Numbered from the stretch's first letter, positions 36,826-45,595 are shown. The stretch is DNA of 64,000 nucleotides from Desulfonispora thiosulfatigenes DSM 11270 (GCF_900176035.1 NZ_FWWT01000017.1:86974-150973), one strand, 5' to 3'. Translations and numbers: made by a program. Notes: generated by a model from the letters alone, not told the origin.

Positions 36826-38994
36826 ATGTTTCTTTCCAAGTTGCGAGAGAAATTACCAAAGTTACCGAGTCCTTTAATTAATTGGTTAGGACATGAAAAA
36901 TTTAGACGATTGTTATCTATTACCGTGTTTTTTTTCATAACAATGGTAATTTTATCTATACACTTCCTTCCAGAAAGGGTCCCATTAGAAGAAGGACAAG
37001 TTAGTCCAAAAGATATTATTGCAAAAAGATATTTAACCTTTGAAAATGAAGATGCAACTGAACAAAAAAGGTTTGAAGTTACTAGTCATGTCAAAGATGA
37101 ATATGTTTTAAAAGAGGAAGTATTAAATAATACTATCGGGGAAATGGGGACAATTTTCTCAGAAATACTAGCTATCACAGCAGACATAAATAGAACTGAT
37201 AATGAAAAAATAGCAAGTCTTAAAAATTTAAATTTATCTTTATCCAATACAGAATGGAATAAAATAATAGCTTTGGATCCTATTAAAATTAATGCTTTAA
37301 GTAATCATACAAAAAGTATTCTTAATAAAGTTTTTGCTAAGGGTGTAAAAAGTGAAGATATTAAGTTTGCAAAAAGCAGAGCAGTAGCTGAAGTAGACTT
37401 ATTAGAACTAGAACCTGTACATAGAAGCTTAATTAAAAATATTTTAAACTCTATTGAGTATAAGCCTAATTTAGTATATGACCCAGTTGCTACGGAAAAG
37501 CTAAAAAGAGAAGCGGCTAATGAAGTCGAACCAGTACAGGTTGTAATTAAAAAGGGACAAAGGATTGTAAGTGAAGGAGATATATTAAATAAGCATCAAA
37601 TAGAAGTACTTACCTGGTTAGGGTATAAAAAGAATGCATCTCCTTTAATTATTTTAACAGGTCTTGCTTTATTTACAGGTTTAGTAATTTTGTTAGTAGG
37701 TTTATTTTTACAGCGCTATCGCAAGGACTTATACCGTGATAGCAACAAACTAGTCTTACTTATGCTACTGGTTATTATAACATTAATAATAATTAAAATT
37801 TTTCTTTCCATGACTTTAAGCCAAATCCCAGAAAGAGCTGCACAGGTCGGTCATTTAGTTCCAATTGCAGCAGGATCGATGTTAATCGCTATGCTATTAG
37901 ATCTTAACTTAGCAATTTTTATCACATCTATCTTTGCGTTAATTATTGGAATTATGACAGGGGAAATGTCTTTTGCTTTAACAGCTTTTGTAGGCGGGGT
38001 TGTAGCTGTATATAGCGTATCACGCTTAAATCAACGCTCAGATTTAGCTAAAGCAGGTCTTTGGGTAGCTATAGTGAATGTAATAAGTGTTCTTTCGTTA
38101 GCATTACTTTATGGTCAAAACTGGCCTGTAACTTTAACAGGAGTAAGCTTTGGAGTTGTTAATGGATTAGTTTCATCTATTATGACAATCGGACTGTTAC
38201 CATATTTAGAAAGTCTTTTTGGAATCACAACATCTGTGCGCTTGCTTGAACTTGCAAATCCTAATCATCCTTTATTAAAAAGACTTTTATTAGAGGCAAC
38301 AGGTACTTATCATCATTCTATTTTAGTGGGTAATTTAGCAGAAGCTGCTGCTGAAGAAATTGGAGCAGATTCACTTATTGTCCGGGTAGGTGCGTATTAT
38401 CATGATATAGGAAAAATAAAAAGACCGTACTTTTTTGTAGAAAATCAGATGGGTAATGAAAATCCTCATGATAAAATTACTGCCTCATTAAGTACTTTAA
38501 TTATAACTTCACATGTTAAAGATGGTGTAGAGTTAGCCAAAGAGCATGGATTACCTAAAGTCATTACCGATATCATAGCTCAGCATCACGGAACAAGTTT
38601 AATTAAATTTTTCTATCATAAGGCCAAGGAAACAGAAAAGGATGATTTAGTTAAAGAAGAAGATTTTAGACATATTGGTCCAAAGCCACAAAATAAAGAA
38701 ATGGCCTTAATTATGTTAGCTGATAGTATTGAGGCTGCAGTAAGATCTATCAAAGAACCAACGCCAGGAAAAATAGAAGGTATGATTAGAAATATTATAA
38801 AAGATCGATTAAATGATGATCAGTTTGATGAATGCGATTTAACCTTTAAGGATTTAGATAAAATAGCTAATTCCTTTGTGCGTGTTTTAGGTGGTATCTA
38901 TCATTCTAGAATTGAATATCCTGATAATGCTCTAAAGGCAATTGAAAAAAAGAAGAAAAAGGGTGAAACACATGCCACTGATAATAAGGAATGA
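36826..38994 (+). CDS. pgpH: 7TM-HD family cyclic-di-AMP phosphodiesterase (PgpH/YqfF)
   Basis: 722 residues: N-terminal membrane helix, large extracytoplasmic 7TMR-HDED domain (about 60-270), seven membrane helices (about 275-470) and a cytoplasmic HD domain with TGTYHHSILVGNLAE, GAYYHDIGKIKRP and AQHHGTSLIKFFYH. PgpH enzymes hydrolyse c-di-AMP to pApA. AGGAGG precedes the ATG five bases after phoH. Its last 23 bases overlap the ybeY start. Confidence 0.93.
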   Translation: MFLSKLREKLPKLPSPLINWLGHEKFRRLLSITVFFFITMVILSIHFLPERVPLEEGQVSPKDIIAKRYLTFENEDATEQKRFEVTSHVKDEYVLKEEVLNNTIGEMGTIFSEILAITADINRTDNEKIASLKNLNLSLSNTEWNKIIALDPIKINALSNHTKSILNKVFAKGVKSEDIKFAKSRAVAEVDLLELEPVHRSLIKNILNSIEYKPNLVYDPVATEKLKREAANEVEPVQVVIKKGQRIVSEGDILNKHQIEVLTWLGYKKNASPLIILTGLALFTGLVILLVGLFLQRYRKDLYRDSNKLVLLMLLVIITLIIIKIFLSMTLSQIPERAAQVGHLVPIAAGSMLIAMLLDLNLAIFITSIFALIIGIMTGEMSFALTAFVGGVVAVYSVSRLNQRSDLAKAGLWVAIVNVISVLSLALLYGQNWPVTLTGVSFGVVNGLVSSIMTIGLLPYLESLFGITTSVRLLELANPNHPLLKRLLLEATGTYHHSILVGNLAEAAAEEIGADSLIVRVGAYYHDIGKIKRPYFFVENQMGNENPHDKITASLSTLIITSHVKDGVELAKEHGLPKVITDIIAQHHGTSLIKFFYHKAKETEKDDLVKEEDFRHIGPKPQNKEMALIMLADSIEAAVRSIKEPTPGKIEGMIRNIIKDRLNDDQFDECDLTFKDLDKIANSFVRVLGGIYHSRIEYPDNALKAIEKKKKKGETHATDNKE

Positions 38995-39429
38995 CCAGGA
39001 TAAGATTGAAATATTAAAGGAATGGCAAGATAAATTAAATGAAATAGTAGAAGTTTTTTTTCCTGTGAAGAGATAGATGATGAAGCGGAAATAAGTTTAC
39101 TTTTTGTTGACAATGAAAACATCAAAGAATTGAATAAAACCTATAGAGATAAAGATAATAAAACAGATGTGTTGTCCTTTCCTTTATGGGATCCAGAAGA
39201 AGAACTTGAAGAAGATGAAGAATTTCTCTTAGGTGATATTGTAATCTCATTAGAAACCGCACTAGAACAAGCAGAGGAATATGCTCATTCCCTAAGTAGG
39301 GAAATATGTTATTTATTTGTTCATGGCTTACTTCATCTAATTGGTTATGATCATTTAACTGATGAGGATAAAAATATTATGAGACAACAAGAAGAAAAAA
39401 TTCTAAATTCTGTAGAGATGCCTAGATAA
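38972..39429 (+). pseudogene. ybeY: Endoribonuclease YbeY, one-base frameshift in a T8 run
   Basis: YbeY is a metal-dependent endoribonuclease for 16S rRNA 3' maturation and 70S quality control. The N-terminal part starts at ATG 38972 (MPLIIRNDQDKIEILKEW) and stops at 39074-39076. Read from the T8 run (39054-39061) one base back, the frame continues SCEEIDDEAEISLLFVDNEN into NKTYRDKDNKTDVLSFP and the zinc motif HGLLHLIGYDH. Joined, the product is about 152 residues, the usual length. So the gene is intact apart from one missing T (8 instead of 9). It could be a real mutation, a homopolymer sequencing error, or be rescued by transcriptional slippage or -1 frameshifting on the T run. Confidence 0.9.
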
Positions 39430-39434
39430 ATATT

Positions 39435-39788
39435 ATGAAAAATTCAAGTTTTAGGAAAAGCTTCTACATTGCTTGTAAAGGATTAAAATACGCGATTGTT
39501 ACGGAAAGAAATATTAAAATTCATCTAATAATGGCTGTATTAGTTTCCCTTTTGGGCTGGTATTTAGGAATATCTAATTTAGAATGGCTTATTGTAATTT
39601 TAACCATAACTTTAGTGATCGTTTTGGAAATAGTTAACACGGTGGTTGAAAATATTGTAGACTTAATTACGTTAGAATATCATCCCCTAGCTGCTATAGC
39701 CAAAGATTTATCTGCGGGGGCAGTCTTAGTAGCCGCCCTTGGTGCAGCAATTGTAGGAGCGGTTACCTTTCTTAAATATTTAACCTGA
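39435..39788 (+). CDS. dgkA: Diacylglycerol/undecaprenol kinase
   Basis: 117 residues, three membrane helices, with the family block EIVNTVVENIVDLIT and the C-terminal KDLSAGAVLVAALGA. Phosphorylates diacylglycerol or undecaprenol, recycling lipid carriers. Lies between ybeY and cdd, the usual place. No strong ribosome site is visible, so translation may be coupled to ybeY, six bases upstream. Confidence 0.93.
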   Translation: MKNSSFRKSFYIACKGLKYAIVTERNIKIHLIMAVLVSLLGWYLGISNLEWLIVILTITLVIVLEIVNTVVENIVDLITLEYHPLAAIAKDLSAGAVLVAALGAAIVGAVTFLKYLT

Positions 39789-39800
39789 CTAACTTGGCGT

Positions 39801-39903
39801 AAGTCTCCCACCTCTTTAGTTGGGAGTCAAACTCCAACTAAGTCATGCATTTGCAGTTCTAGAATTTAGGTGGAGTGAAATAATCTCCACCTGAATTAAG
39901 AAC
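39801..39903 (+). repeat. Structured non-coding element, IS200/IS605-end-like
   Basis: Three palindromic blocks in about 100 bases. CTCCCA/TGGGAG (39805-39810/39821-39826) competes with TAGTTGGGAGT/ACTCCAACTA (39817-39827/39831-39840). A longer imperfect stem follows: GTTCT, AATT and AGGTGGAG (39856-39875) with CTCCACCT, AATT and AGAAC (39885-39903). No T-run and no ORF. Subterminal hairpins of this kind are found at ends of IS200/IS605 (TnpB) elements and their non-autonomous relics, but no transposase gene is here. Confidence 0.4.
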
Positions 39904-39932
39904 TTGCTTTAATATAACCTGGGAGGGTTTTT

Positions 39933-40340
39933 GTGAATTATAAAGATTTAGTTGAAAAGGCGCTTAAAGCTAAAGAAAATGCTTATGCACCATATTCAAA
40001 ATTCAAAGTAGGAGCAGCTCTGCTTTCAAACAAAGAAGAAGTTTTTACTGGATGTAATGTTGAAAATGCAAGCTTTGGGTTAACCAATTGTGCTGAAAGA
40101 ACCGCAATTTTCAAAGCTGTTTCTGACGGAAAAAAAGATTTTAAGGCTATTGCATTAGCATCAGATAGTGATAAAATTATTACGCCTTGTGGAGCTTGTC
40201 GTCAAGTATTATTAGAATTTGGACCCCACATAGATGTAGTAATGGCTAATAATAAAGGAGAATATAAGGTTAATAAGGTTATGGATTTAATCCCTAATGG
40301 CTTTGATACTGAATATCTTGAGGAGGAAAATAAAAAATGA
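39933..40340 (+). CDS. cdd: Cytidine deaminase
   Basis: 135 residues, homotetrameric zinc enzyme type. Active-site motifs: GCNVENASFGLTNCAERTAI (Cys and Glu) and PCGACRQVL (two zinc Cys). Deaminates cytidine and deoxycytidine in pyrimidine salvage. GTG start with GGGAGGG upstream. Its stop overlaps the era ATG by four bases. Confidence 0.96.
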   Translation: MNYKDLVEKALKAKENAYAPYSKFKVGAALLSNKEEVFTGCNVENASFGLTNCAERTAIFKAVSDGKKDFKAIALASDSDKIITPCGACRQVLLEFGPHIDVVMANNKGEYKVNKVMDLIPNGFDTEYLEEENKK

Positions 40341-41227
40341 AATCAGGTTTTGTTACCATTATCGGTAGGCCTAACGCAGGAAAATCTACCTTATTAAATA
40401 ACATACTAGGTACTAAAATTTCCATTATGTCGGACAAACCACAAACAACTAGAAATTGCATTTCAGGTATATATACGAATAAAGAAATTCAAATTATCTT
40501 TTTAGATACTCCAGGAATCCATAAACCTAAGCATAAGTTAGGCGAATTCATGGTGAATATTGCTGAAGATACTATTAAAAATGTTGACTTAGTTTATTAC
40601 ATGGTTGATGTTACTACAGATTTTGGTAGGGGAGATCAATACATTATTGATCGCTTAGCTAGTTCTAAAACTCCAGTAATTTTAATTTTAAATAAAATAG
40701 ACTTAATGCCTCATGATAAGGTTTTAGAAATAATTAATTTTTGGAAGGATAAAGCTGTGTTTGCAGAAATATTTCCACTATCAGCATTAAAAGGAGAAAA
40801 TGTAGATAGATTAATTGCAACTACTAGTACTTATTTAGAAGAAGGACCTATGTATTATCCAGAGGATACCATAACTGACCAACCAGAACGAGTAGTAATA
40901 AGTGAATTAATTAGAGAAAAGGTCTTACATTTAACTAGGGAAGAAATTCCTCATAGTGTAGCAGTAATAATAGAATCAATGGAAAAAAGAAGCAATGGGA
41001 AAGTATTCATCGTAGCAACGATATATGTTGAACGAGATTCTCAGAAAAAAATTATAATTGGTAAGGGTGGAGAGTTACTAAAAAAAGTAGGAACTTTAGC
41101 CCGTGGAGATATTGAAAGATTGTTAGGTGAAAGGGTATACTTAGATTTATGGATAAAGGTAAAAAAAGATTGGAGAAACAAAGACAGTTTACTGCGCAAC
41201 TTTGGTTATGATAAAACACAAATATAA
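40337..41227 (+). CDS. era: Ribosome-assembly GTPase Era
   Basis: 296 residues: G1 GRPNAGKSTLLN, G3 DTPGIH, G4 NKIDL, and C-terminal KH domain (IIIGKGGELLKKVG). Binds the 3' end of 16S rRNA during 30S assembly, functionally linked to YbeY. GAGGAGG ribosome site inside the end of cdd. Confidence 0.98.
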   Translation: MKSGFVTIIGRPNAGKSTLLNNILGTKISIMSDKPQTTRNCISGIYTNKEIQIIFLDTPGIHKPKHKLGEFMVNIAEDTIKNVDLVYYMVDVTTDFGRGDQYIIDRLASSKTPVILILNKIDLMPHDKVLEIINFWKDKAVFAEIFPLSALKGENVDRLIATTSTYLEEGPMYYPEDTITDQPERVVISELIREKVLHLTREEIPHSVAVIIESMEKRSNGKVFIVATIYVERDSQKKIIIGKGGELLKKVGTLARGDIERLLGERVYLDLWIKVKKDWRNKDSLLRNFGYDKTQI

Positions 41228-41265
41228 ACTATAATAAAAACATATTTAAAAGAGGTGAACCTGAA

Positions 41266-41334
41266 TTGGACGGCAATCCGTGTAGTCGAAGGTCAAAAAA
41301 TTTAATAGGGTTTAGGGGAGCCGTTTACTTATAA
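41266..41334 (+). CDS. Candidate 22-residue small protein or leader peptide
   Basis: TTG at 41266 with AGAGGTGA (41251-41258) seven bases upstream opens 22 codons: MDGNPCSRRSKNLIGFRGAV plus two residues. It is basic with one Cys and fills the 130-base gap between era and mgtE. The ribosome site is better than chance would give, but no family is recognised and there is no independent evidence of translation. Confidence 0.4.
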   Translation: MDGNPCSRRSKNLIGFRGAVYL

Positions 41335-41357
41335 TAGCTTCCCAGTAAGGAGGAGCT

Positions 41358-42725
41358 ATGAAGCAACGTAGAGAACAAAATGAAAGACTTCTAAACACAA
41401 TTAGGGACCTAATTCATTCTTTAGAAGATAAAAAGCTTAAAGAAATTTTAGAAGAGATGCACTTTGTAGATGTTTCTGATACATTACTAAGTTTAAAAAA
41501 CGAGAAAGATCAAAGCTATTTATTATCCCTCCTTGATAATGAGTTAGCTGCTGATGTTTTAAATGAACTAGAAACAGAATTAGTGGTGGAGTTACTAGAG
41601 AACTTACCACACAATAGAATTTCTGGAATTTTAGAAAAAATGCCTTTTGATGATGTAGCAGACTTTTTAGGAGAATTACCAGAAGAAGAGCAAGATAAGT
41701 TTTTGAAACTTTTAAGAGCCCATGATGCTGCAGATGTCCAGGAATTAATGGATTATGATGAAGATTCAGCCGGTGGACTTATGACCACAGAATATGTAGC
41801 AATTCCGGAAAACATTACGGCTGCTAAAGCAATTGAAGTGTTAAGGGATATTGCCCCAGATGCTGAAACTGTTTATTATGTATATGTTATAAATTTAAAG
41901 AATCAATTAGTAGGAGTTATATCCCTAAGGGAATTAATTGTTACTAGTCCTGATAGCTTAATTTTAGAAATAATGCGCAAAAAATTTATTAGTGTAAATG
42001 TTTGTGAAGACCAAGAGGTTGTAGCAAATTTAGTTTCTAAATATGATATATTAGCAATTCCAGTTGTGGATGATTTAAATCATTTAGTGGGAATTATTAC
42101 TGTCGATGACGTTATAGATGTTATTCATGAAGAAGCTACTGAGGATATATATAGATTAGCAGGTACCTATTCTGGAGAAGAAGAAGTGACTGCAAAATAT
42201 TTAACAGCAATAAAATCCAGATTACCGTGGTTGTTAGTAACCATGCTAGGAGGATTATTTTCAGGACACGTCTTAGGTAAGTTTTCTGATCAACTTAGTG
42301 CTGTTGTGGCTTTAGCCTTTTTCATTCCTTTATTAACAGGAATGGGTGGTAACGTAGGTACCCAGTCCTCGACTGTAACTGTACGCGGTATTGCAACGGG
42401 GCAAATAAATCCAAATACAGTTATCAAGACTATTTTAAGAGAATCAATGGTTGGAGTTTCTTTAGGATTAGTTTTAGGGAGCATGGTTGCTTTAGTGGCT
42501 TATGTGTGGCAAGGAAGTATAGCTTTAGGCGTTGTGGTAGGGCTTGCAATGTTAGGAAATATGTTTACAGCCGCTACCATGGGTACTTTAGTGCCTATTA
42601 TCTTTAAAAAGGTTGGTGTAGATCCAGCTGTAGCCTCAGCTCCTTTTATTACCACGTCTATTGATATAGTTGGATTAATAATCTATTCAACATTAGCTAC
42701 ACTTTTACTTAATTATATGCTGTAA
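41358..42725 (+). CDS. mgtE: Magnesium transporter MgtE
   Basis: 455 residues: cytoplasmic superhelical N domain (about 1-130), two CBS domains (about 135-255; TEYVAIPENITAAKAIEVL, VNVCEDQEVVANLVSKYDIL), a plug helix and five membrane helices with the pore signature PLLTGMGGNVGTQSSTVTV. Mg2+-gated Mg2+ channel. AGGAGG before ATG. No M-box Mg riboswitch consensus is visible in the leader. Confidence 0.96.
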   Translation: MKQRREQNERLLNTIRDLIHSLEDKKLKEILEEMHFVDVSDTLLSLKNEKDQSYLLSLLDNELAADVLNELETELVVELLENLPHNRISGILEKMPFDDVADFLGELPEEEQDKFLKLLRAHDAADVQELMDYDEDSAGGLMTTEYVAIPENITAAKAIEVLRDIAPDAETVYYVYVINLKNQLVGVISLRELIVTSPDSLILEIMRKKFISVNVCEDQEVVANLVSKYDILAIPVVDDLNHLVGIITVDDVIDVIHEEATEDIYRLAGTYSGEEEVTAKYLTAIKSRLPWLLVTMLGGLFSGHVLGKFSDQLSAVVALAFFIPLLTGMGGNVGTQSSTVTVRGIATGQINPNTVIKTILRESMVGVSLGLVLGSMVALVAYVWQGSIALGVVVGLAMLGNMFTAATMGTLVPIIFKKVGVDPAVASAPFITTSIDIVGLIIYSTLATLLLNYML

Positions 42726-42730
42726 GTTAA

Positions 42731-42770
42731 AAAAATCAGTAGCTTAAAAGTTACTGATTTTTTATTTTTT
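42731..42770 (+). terminator. Terminator after mgtE
   Basis: AAAAATCAGTA (42731-42741) and TACTGATTTTT (42752-42762) with a ten-base loop, then TTTATTTTTT. Confidence 0.88.
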
Positions 42771-42810
42771 TAAAAAATAGGCTTTATTTATTCCGAGTAA
42801 TATAGTAGAA

Positions 42811-42838
42811 TATAATTAACAAATGATAATGTTTATCA
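42811..42838 (+). promoter_or_regulatory. feo promoter -10 box and Fur-like operator
   Basis: TATAAT (42811-42816) is followed seven bases later by the perfect inverted repeat TGATAA-TGT-TTATCA (42824-42838), which matches the core of Fur boxes (GATAATGATAATCATTATC). The operator would cover the transcription start of feoAB. No good -35 box is seen. Confidence 0.65.
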
Positions 42839-42859
42839 ATATCAATTAGGAGGTTGCTT

Positions 42860-43078
42860 ATGGTATTAGCTGATGTTAAAAAAAATCAAAGTTTTAAGAT
42901 TTTGTCTATTCCTAATGATATAGTTAGAGCTCAGACTATTAGATTTGGAATTAGCATAGGTAGTGTAGTTATTTGTGATGAAATAATTCCAGCAGGTCCT
43001 GTTATTTTACGAAAAAATAAACAAGAAATTGCTGTGGGAAATAATTTAGCAAAAGAAATATTAGTAGAACTAGTATAA
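42860..43078 (+). CDS. feoA: Ferrous iron transport protein A
   Basis: 72 residues from ATG 42860 (AGGAGG six bases upstream). Small SH3-like beta-barrel protein; SIPNDIVRAQTIRFGI and the C-terminal AVGNNLAKEILVE match the FeoA pattern. Accessory to FeoB. It precedes feoB by 16 bases. Confidence 0.88.
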   Translation: MVLADVKKNQSFKILSIPNDIVRAQTIRFGISIGSVVICDEIIPAGPVILRKNKQEIAVGNNLAKEILVELV

Positions 43079-43094
43079 GGGAAGGAGGCTTACT

Positions 43095-45077
43095 ATGTCT
43101 CATTGTCATGGTAGCAATATACAGATAGATTTGCCTGAAGGTGGCAAAAAAATAGTATTAGCAGGTAATCCCAATGTGGGAAAATCAGTATTTTTTAATA
43201 CATTAACAGGAATGTATGTGGATGTATCTAACTATCCAGGTACGACCTTAGATATTTCTCATGGGAAATTTAAAGATGATTTAGTTATCGATACCCCGGG
43301 GGTATATGGTATATCTTCTTTTAACGATGAAGAAAGAATTGCTAGAGATGTTATTTTATCAGCTGATTTGGTGTTAAATGTCGTTGATGCAGTTCATTTA
43401 GAGAGAGATTTGTTTTTAACCCAGCAAATAATCGACACAGGTGTACCAGTTATTATTGCACTTAATATGATTGATGATGCAGAAAAACAAGGTATTAAAG
43501 TAGATGCAGAATTATTATCAGATCTACTAGGAGTACCTGTATATAAAACAGTAGCTGTTGAATGTAAAGGAATTAGTGAAGTAATCAAAAACATTTACAA
43601 TGCAAAGGTTGGTAATATTTCTCATAGTGATTTAACCGAGTTATTAATTAACATGAATACAAAAGTAGCCAATCAAGGTGAAGCACTTTTAATACTTGAA
43701 GGTGACCCAGTAATTTCAGAAAGACATGGAGTGGAATCTTTAGAGAACAGAGAAGAAATTTATGTAAAAAGAAGAGAAAGAGTAAATTATATAGTTGGAA
43801 AAACTGTTACAGAAAATAAAGAAGGTGTCAGCTTTAAAACTAAATTAGGTCGTTGGATGATTACACCTATTACTGGTTTTCCTATTTTGTTTATAGCCCT
43901 ATATCTTATGTATCAAACGATAGGAGTTTTTGTTGCTCAAACAGTTGTAGGATTTACTGAAGAAACTATTATGGGTGGAATATATGAACCTTTTGTTAGA
44001 GGAATTGTAGGTAACTTTATCAATATTGAACATTGGTTTGGGTATATCCTAGCCGGAGAATATGGCGTTTTAACTATGACTGTTACTTATGTTTTAGGTT
44101 TATTAATGCCATTAGTAGTAGGATTTTACTTCTTTTTATCAACATTTGAAGATTCAGGTTATTTACCAAGAATTGCAGCATTAACTGATAGGTTATTATC
44201 AAGTGTGGGATTAAATGGCAGGGCTATTATTCCAATGATTTTAGGATTTGGTTGTGTTACTTTAGCAACAGTGGTAACAAGAATGTTAGGTTCTGTAAGA
44301 GAAAGAAGAATAGCAATTTTCTTATTGGCTTTAGCTATTCCCTGCTCTGCACAATTAGGGGTAATTGTAGGTCTGTTAGCCGGCTTAAGTCCTCTATATA
44401 TTATGCTATATGTTATCGTGATAATATCGGTTATGGCGATAGTAGGAACATTATTAAATCGTTTATTACCAGGTAAATCTACAGATTTGTTAATTGACTT
44501 ACCACCACTTAGATTACCAAGATTAAGTAATGTCCTTAAAAAAACTTATAATAAGTCTTATGCATTTTTAAAAGAAGCGTTTCCTTTATTTGCATTCGGT
44601 GCATTTTTAATAAGCGTTTTAAATTTATCAGGAGCTTTAACAAAGATTCAAGAATTTCTAGCTCCGTTAATTGTGGGATGGTTAAACCTACCTAAAGAAG
44701 CGGCTACTGCTTTTGTAATGGGTATTGTACGTCGTGACTTTGGAGCAGCAGGTCTTACAGACTTATCTTTAGAACCACTTGCAATGATAATAGCTTTAAT
44801 TGTAATTACATTATTTGTACCATGTATTGCAGCAATTTTAGTATTATTTAAAGAACGTAATAAAACAGAAGCTGCTATTATGTGGTTTGGTTCTTTAATT
44901 ATCGCATTTCTAGTAGGTGGAGTTGTAAATAAATTAACAGGCGTATTTGCAAATGAAAACACAGGTATTATTTTTGCAATTTTAATTTTCATGGCAGGGG
45001 CAGGTTTAACTTCATTGCTATGTAAGATCAGACCAAGATCTAAAACTAATATTAAAACTCTCTCCCAGGAGGGATAA
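43095..45077 (+). CDS. feoB: Ferrous iron transporter FeoB
   Basis: 660 residues. N-terminal G protein domain: G1 GNPNVGKSVFFN, switch NYPGTTLD, G3 DTPGVYG; then a spacer domain and about eight to ten membrane helices with Gate motifs (PMILGFGCVTLATVVTRML; GIVRRDFGAAGL). Imports Fe2+. Starts MSHCH, a short N-terminal Cys/His stretch. Operon feoA-feoB-Cys-rich miniprotein. Confidence 0.96.
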   Translation: MSHCHGSNIQIDLPEGGKKIVLAGNPNVGKSVFFNTLTGMYVDVSNYPGTTLDISHGKFKDDLVIDTPGVYGISSFNDEERIARDVILSADLVLNVVDAVHLERDLFLTQQIIDTGVPVIIALNMIDDAEKQGIKVDAELLSDLLGVPVYKTVAVECKGISEVIKNIYNAKVGNISHSDLTELLINMNTKVANQGEALLILEGDPVISERHGVESLENREEIYVKRRERVNYIVGKTVTENKEGVSFKTKLGRWMITPITGFPILFIALYLMYQTIGVFVAQTVVGFTEETIMGGIYEPFVRGIVGNFINIEHWFGYILAGEYGVLTMTVTYVLGLLMPLVVGFYFFLSTFEDSGYLPRIAALTDRLLSSVGLNGRAIIPMILGFGCVTLATVVTRMLGSVRERRIAIFLLALAIPCSAQLGVIVGLLAGLSPLYIMLYVIVIISVMAIVGTLLNRLLPGKSTDLLIDLPPLRLPRLSNVLKKTYNKSYAFLKEAFPLFAFGAFLISVLNLSGALTKIQEFLAPLIVGWLNLPKEAATAFVMGIVRRDFGAAGLTDLSLEPLAMIIALIVITLFVPCIAAILVLFKERNKTEAAIMWFGSLIIAFLVGGVVNKLTGVFANENTGIIFAILIFMAGAGLTSLLCKIRPRSKTNIKTLSQEG

Positions 45078-45079
45078 AT

Positions 45080-45241
45080 ATGGAGAAATGCTCTCAATGT
45101 GGTTATGAAATTAAAGAAGGAGAATTTAGATGTCCAAGGTGTTTTAAAAGTTTAATTCATCTTGGTGGTTGCACAAATTGTGGAAAATGCAAAGAAAAAA
45201 GTTTGTTAAATAAAGTAAATAAAAAAATGAAAAATGACTAG
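45080..45241 (+). CDS. FeoB-linked Cys-rich zinc-ribbon miniprotein
   Basis: 53 residues, starting three bases after the feoB stop with CAGGAGGG inside the end of feoB as ribosome site. It has two CxxC pairs (CSQCGYEI, CPRC at 4-21) of zinc-ribbon type and a further CTNCGKC (31-37), seven Cys in all, then a basic tail. It has no membrane helix, unlike the usual FeoB-associated Cys-rich protein. Position implies a role with FeoB, perhaps metal binding; not recognised as a named family. Confidence 0.7.
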   Translation: MEKCSQCGYEIKEGEFRCPRCFKSLIHLGGCTNCGKCKEKSLLNKVNKKMKND

Positions 45242-45267
45242 AGATGCCCATGGGTATCTCTTTTTTT
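45240..45267 (+). terminator. Terminator of the feo operon
   Basis: AGAGATGCCC and GGGTATCTCT around AT, then seven T. The left arm overlaps the last bases of the Cys-rich miniprotein. Confidence 0.85.
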
Positions 45268-45310
45268 AAAGAGTTCAAAAATAAATAGTACTAAATTTTG
45301 CAAAGATATA

Positions 45311-45340
45311 TTTACTTTATTTGTAAGAATGAGCTATAAT
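45311..45340 (+). promoter_or_regulatory. Promoter for yqzL-recO
   Basis: TTTACT (45311-45316), 18-base spacer, TATAAT (45335-45340). Confidence 0.45.
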
Positions 45341-45428
45341 TTAAGTAGGTGGAAAAAGAAGGTGAGTATACCTAACATAGAGATAGGAAAACTAATCTTG
45401 TAACATAACATCAGAAAGGATGGTTGGT

Positions 45429-45557
45429 ATGCAGATCGATGAATTTTTTTGGAATTACTTTGAGAAGACTGGTACTATTAACGCTTATTTGATGTATAAA
45501 AATTATTATGAAGAAAAGGAAGCCCCTCTACTAGCGGTAAATGAAGAAAACATATAG
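45429..45557 (+). CDS. yqzL: YqzL-family small protein
   Basis: 42 residues: MQIDEFFWNYFEKTGTINAY, LMYKNYYEEKEAPL and a short acidic end. This matches the YqzL family (a W-x-x-F-x-x-T-G-x-I-x-x-Y-L core) found next to recO/era in Firmicutes. Ribosome site AAAGGATGG. Function unknown. recO follows 38 bases later. Confidence 0.75.
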   Translation: MQIDEFFWNYFEKTGTINAYLMYKNYYEEKEAPLLAVNEENI

Positions 45558-45595
45558 AATAGATATTTAGTAGGCAATTGAATAGGATGAGTTGT

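Noticed and set aside
41228..41357. M-box Mg2+ riboswitch before mgtE
   Set aside because: None of the conserved M-box blocks is present and the space is too short for it next to the small ORF.
44648..45097. 149-codon minus-strand frame over the end of feoB
   Set aside because: Overlaps feoB and the Cys-rich miniprotein, no ribosome site, no recognised fold.
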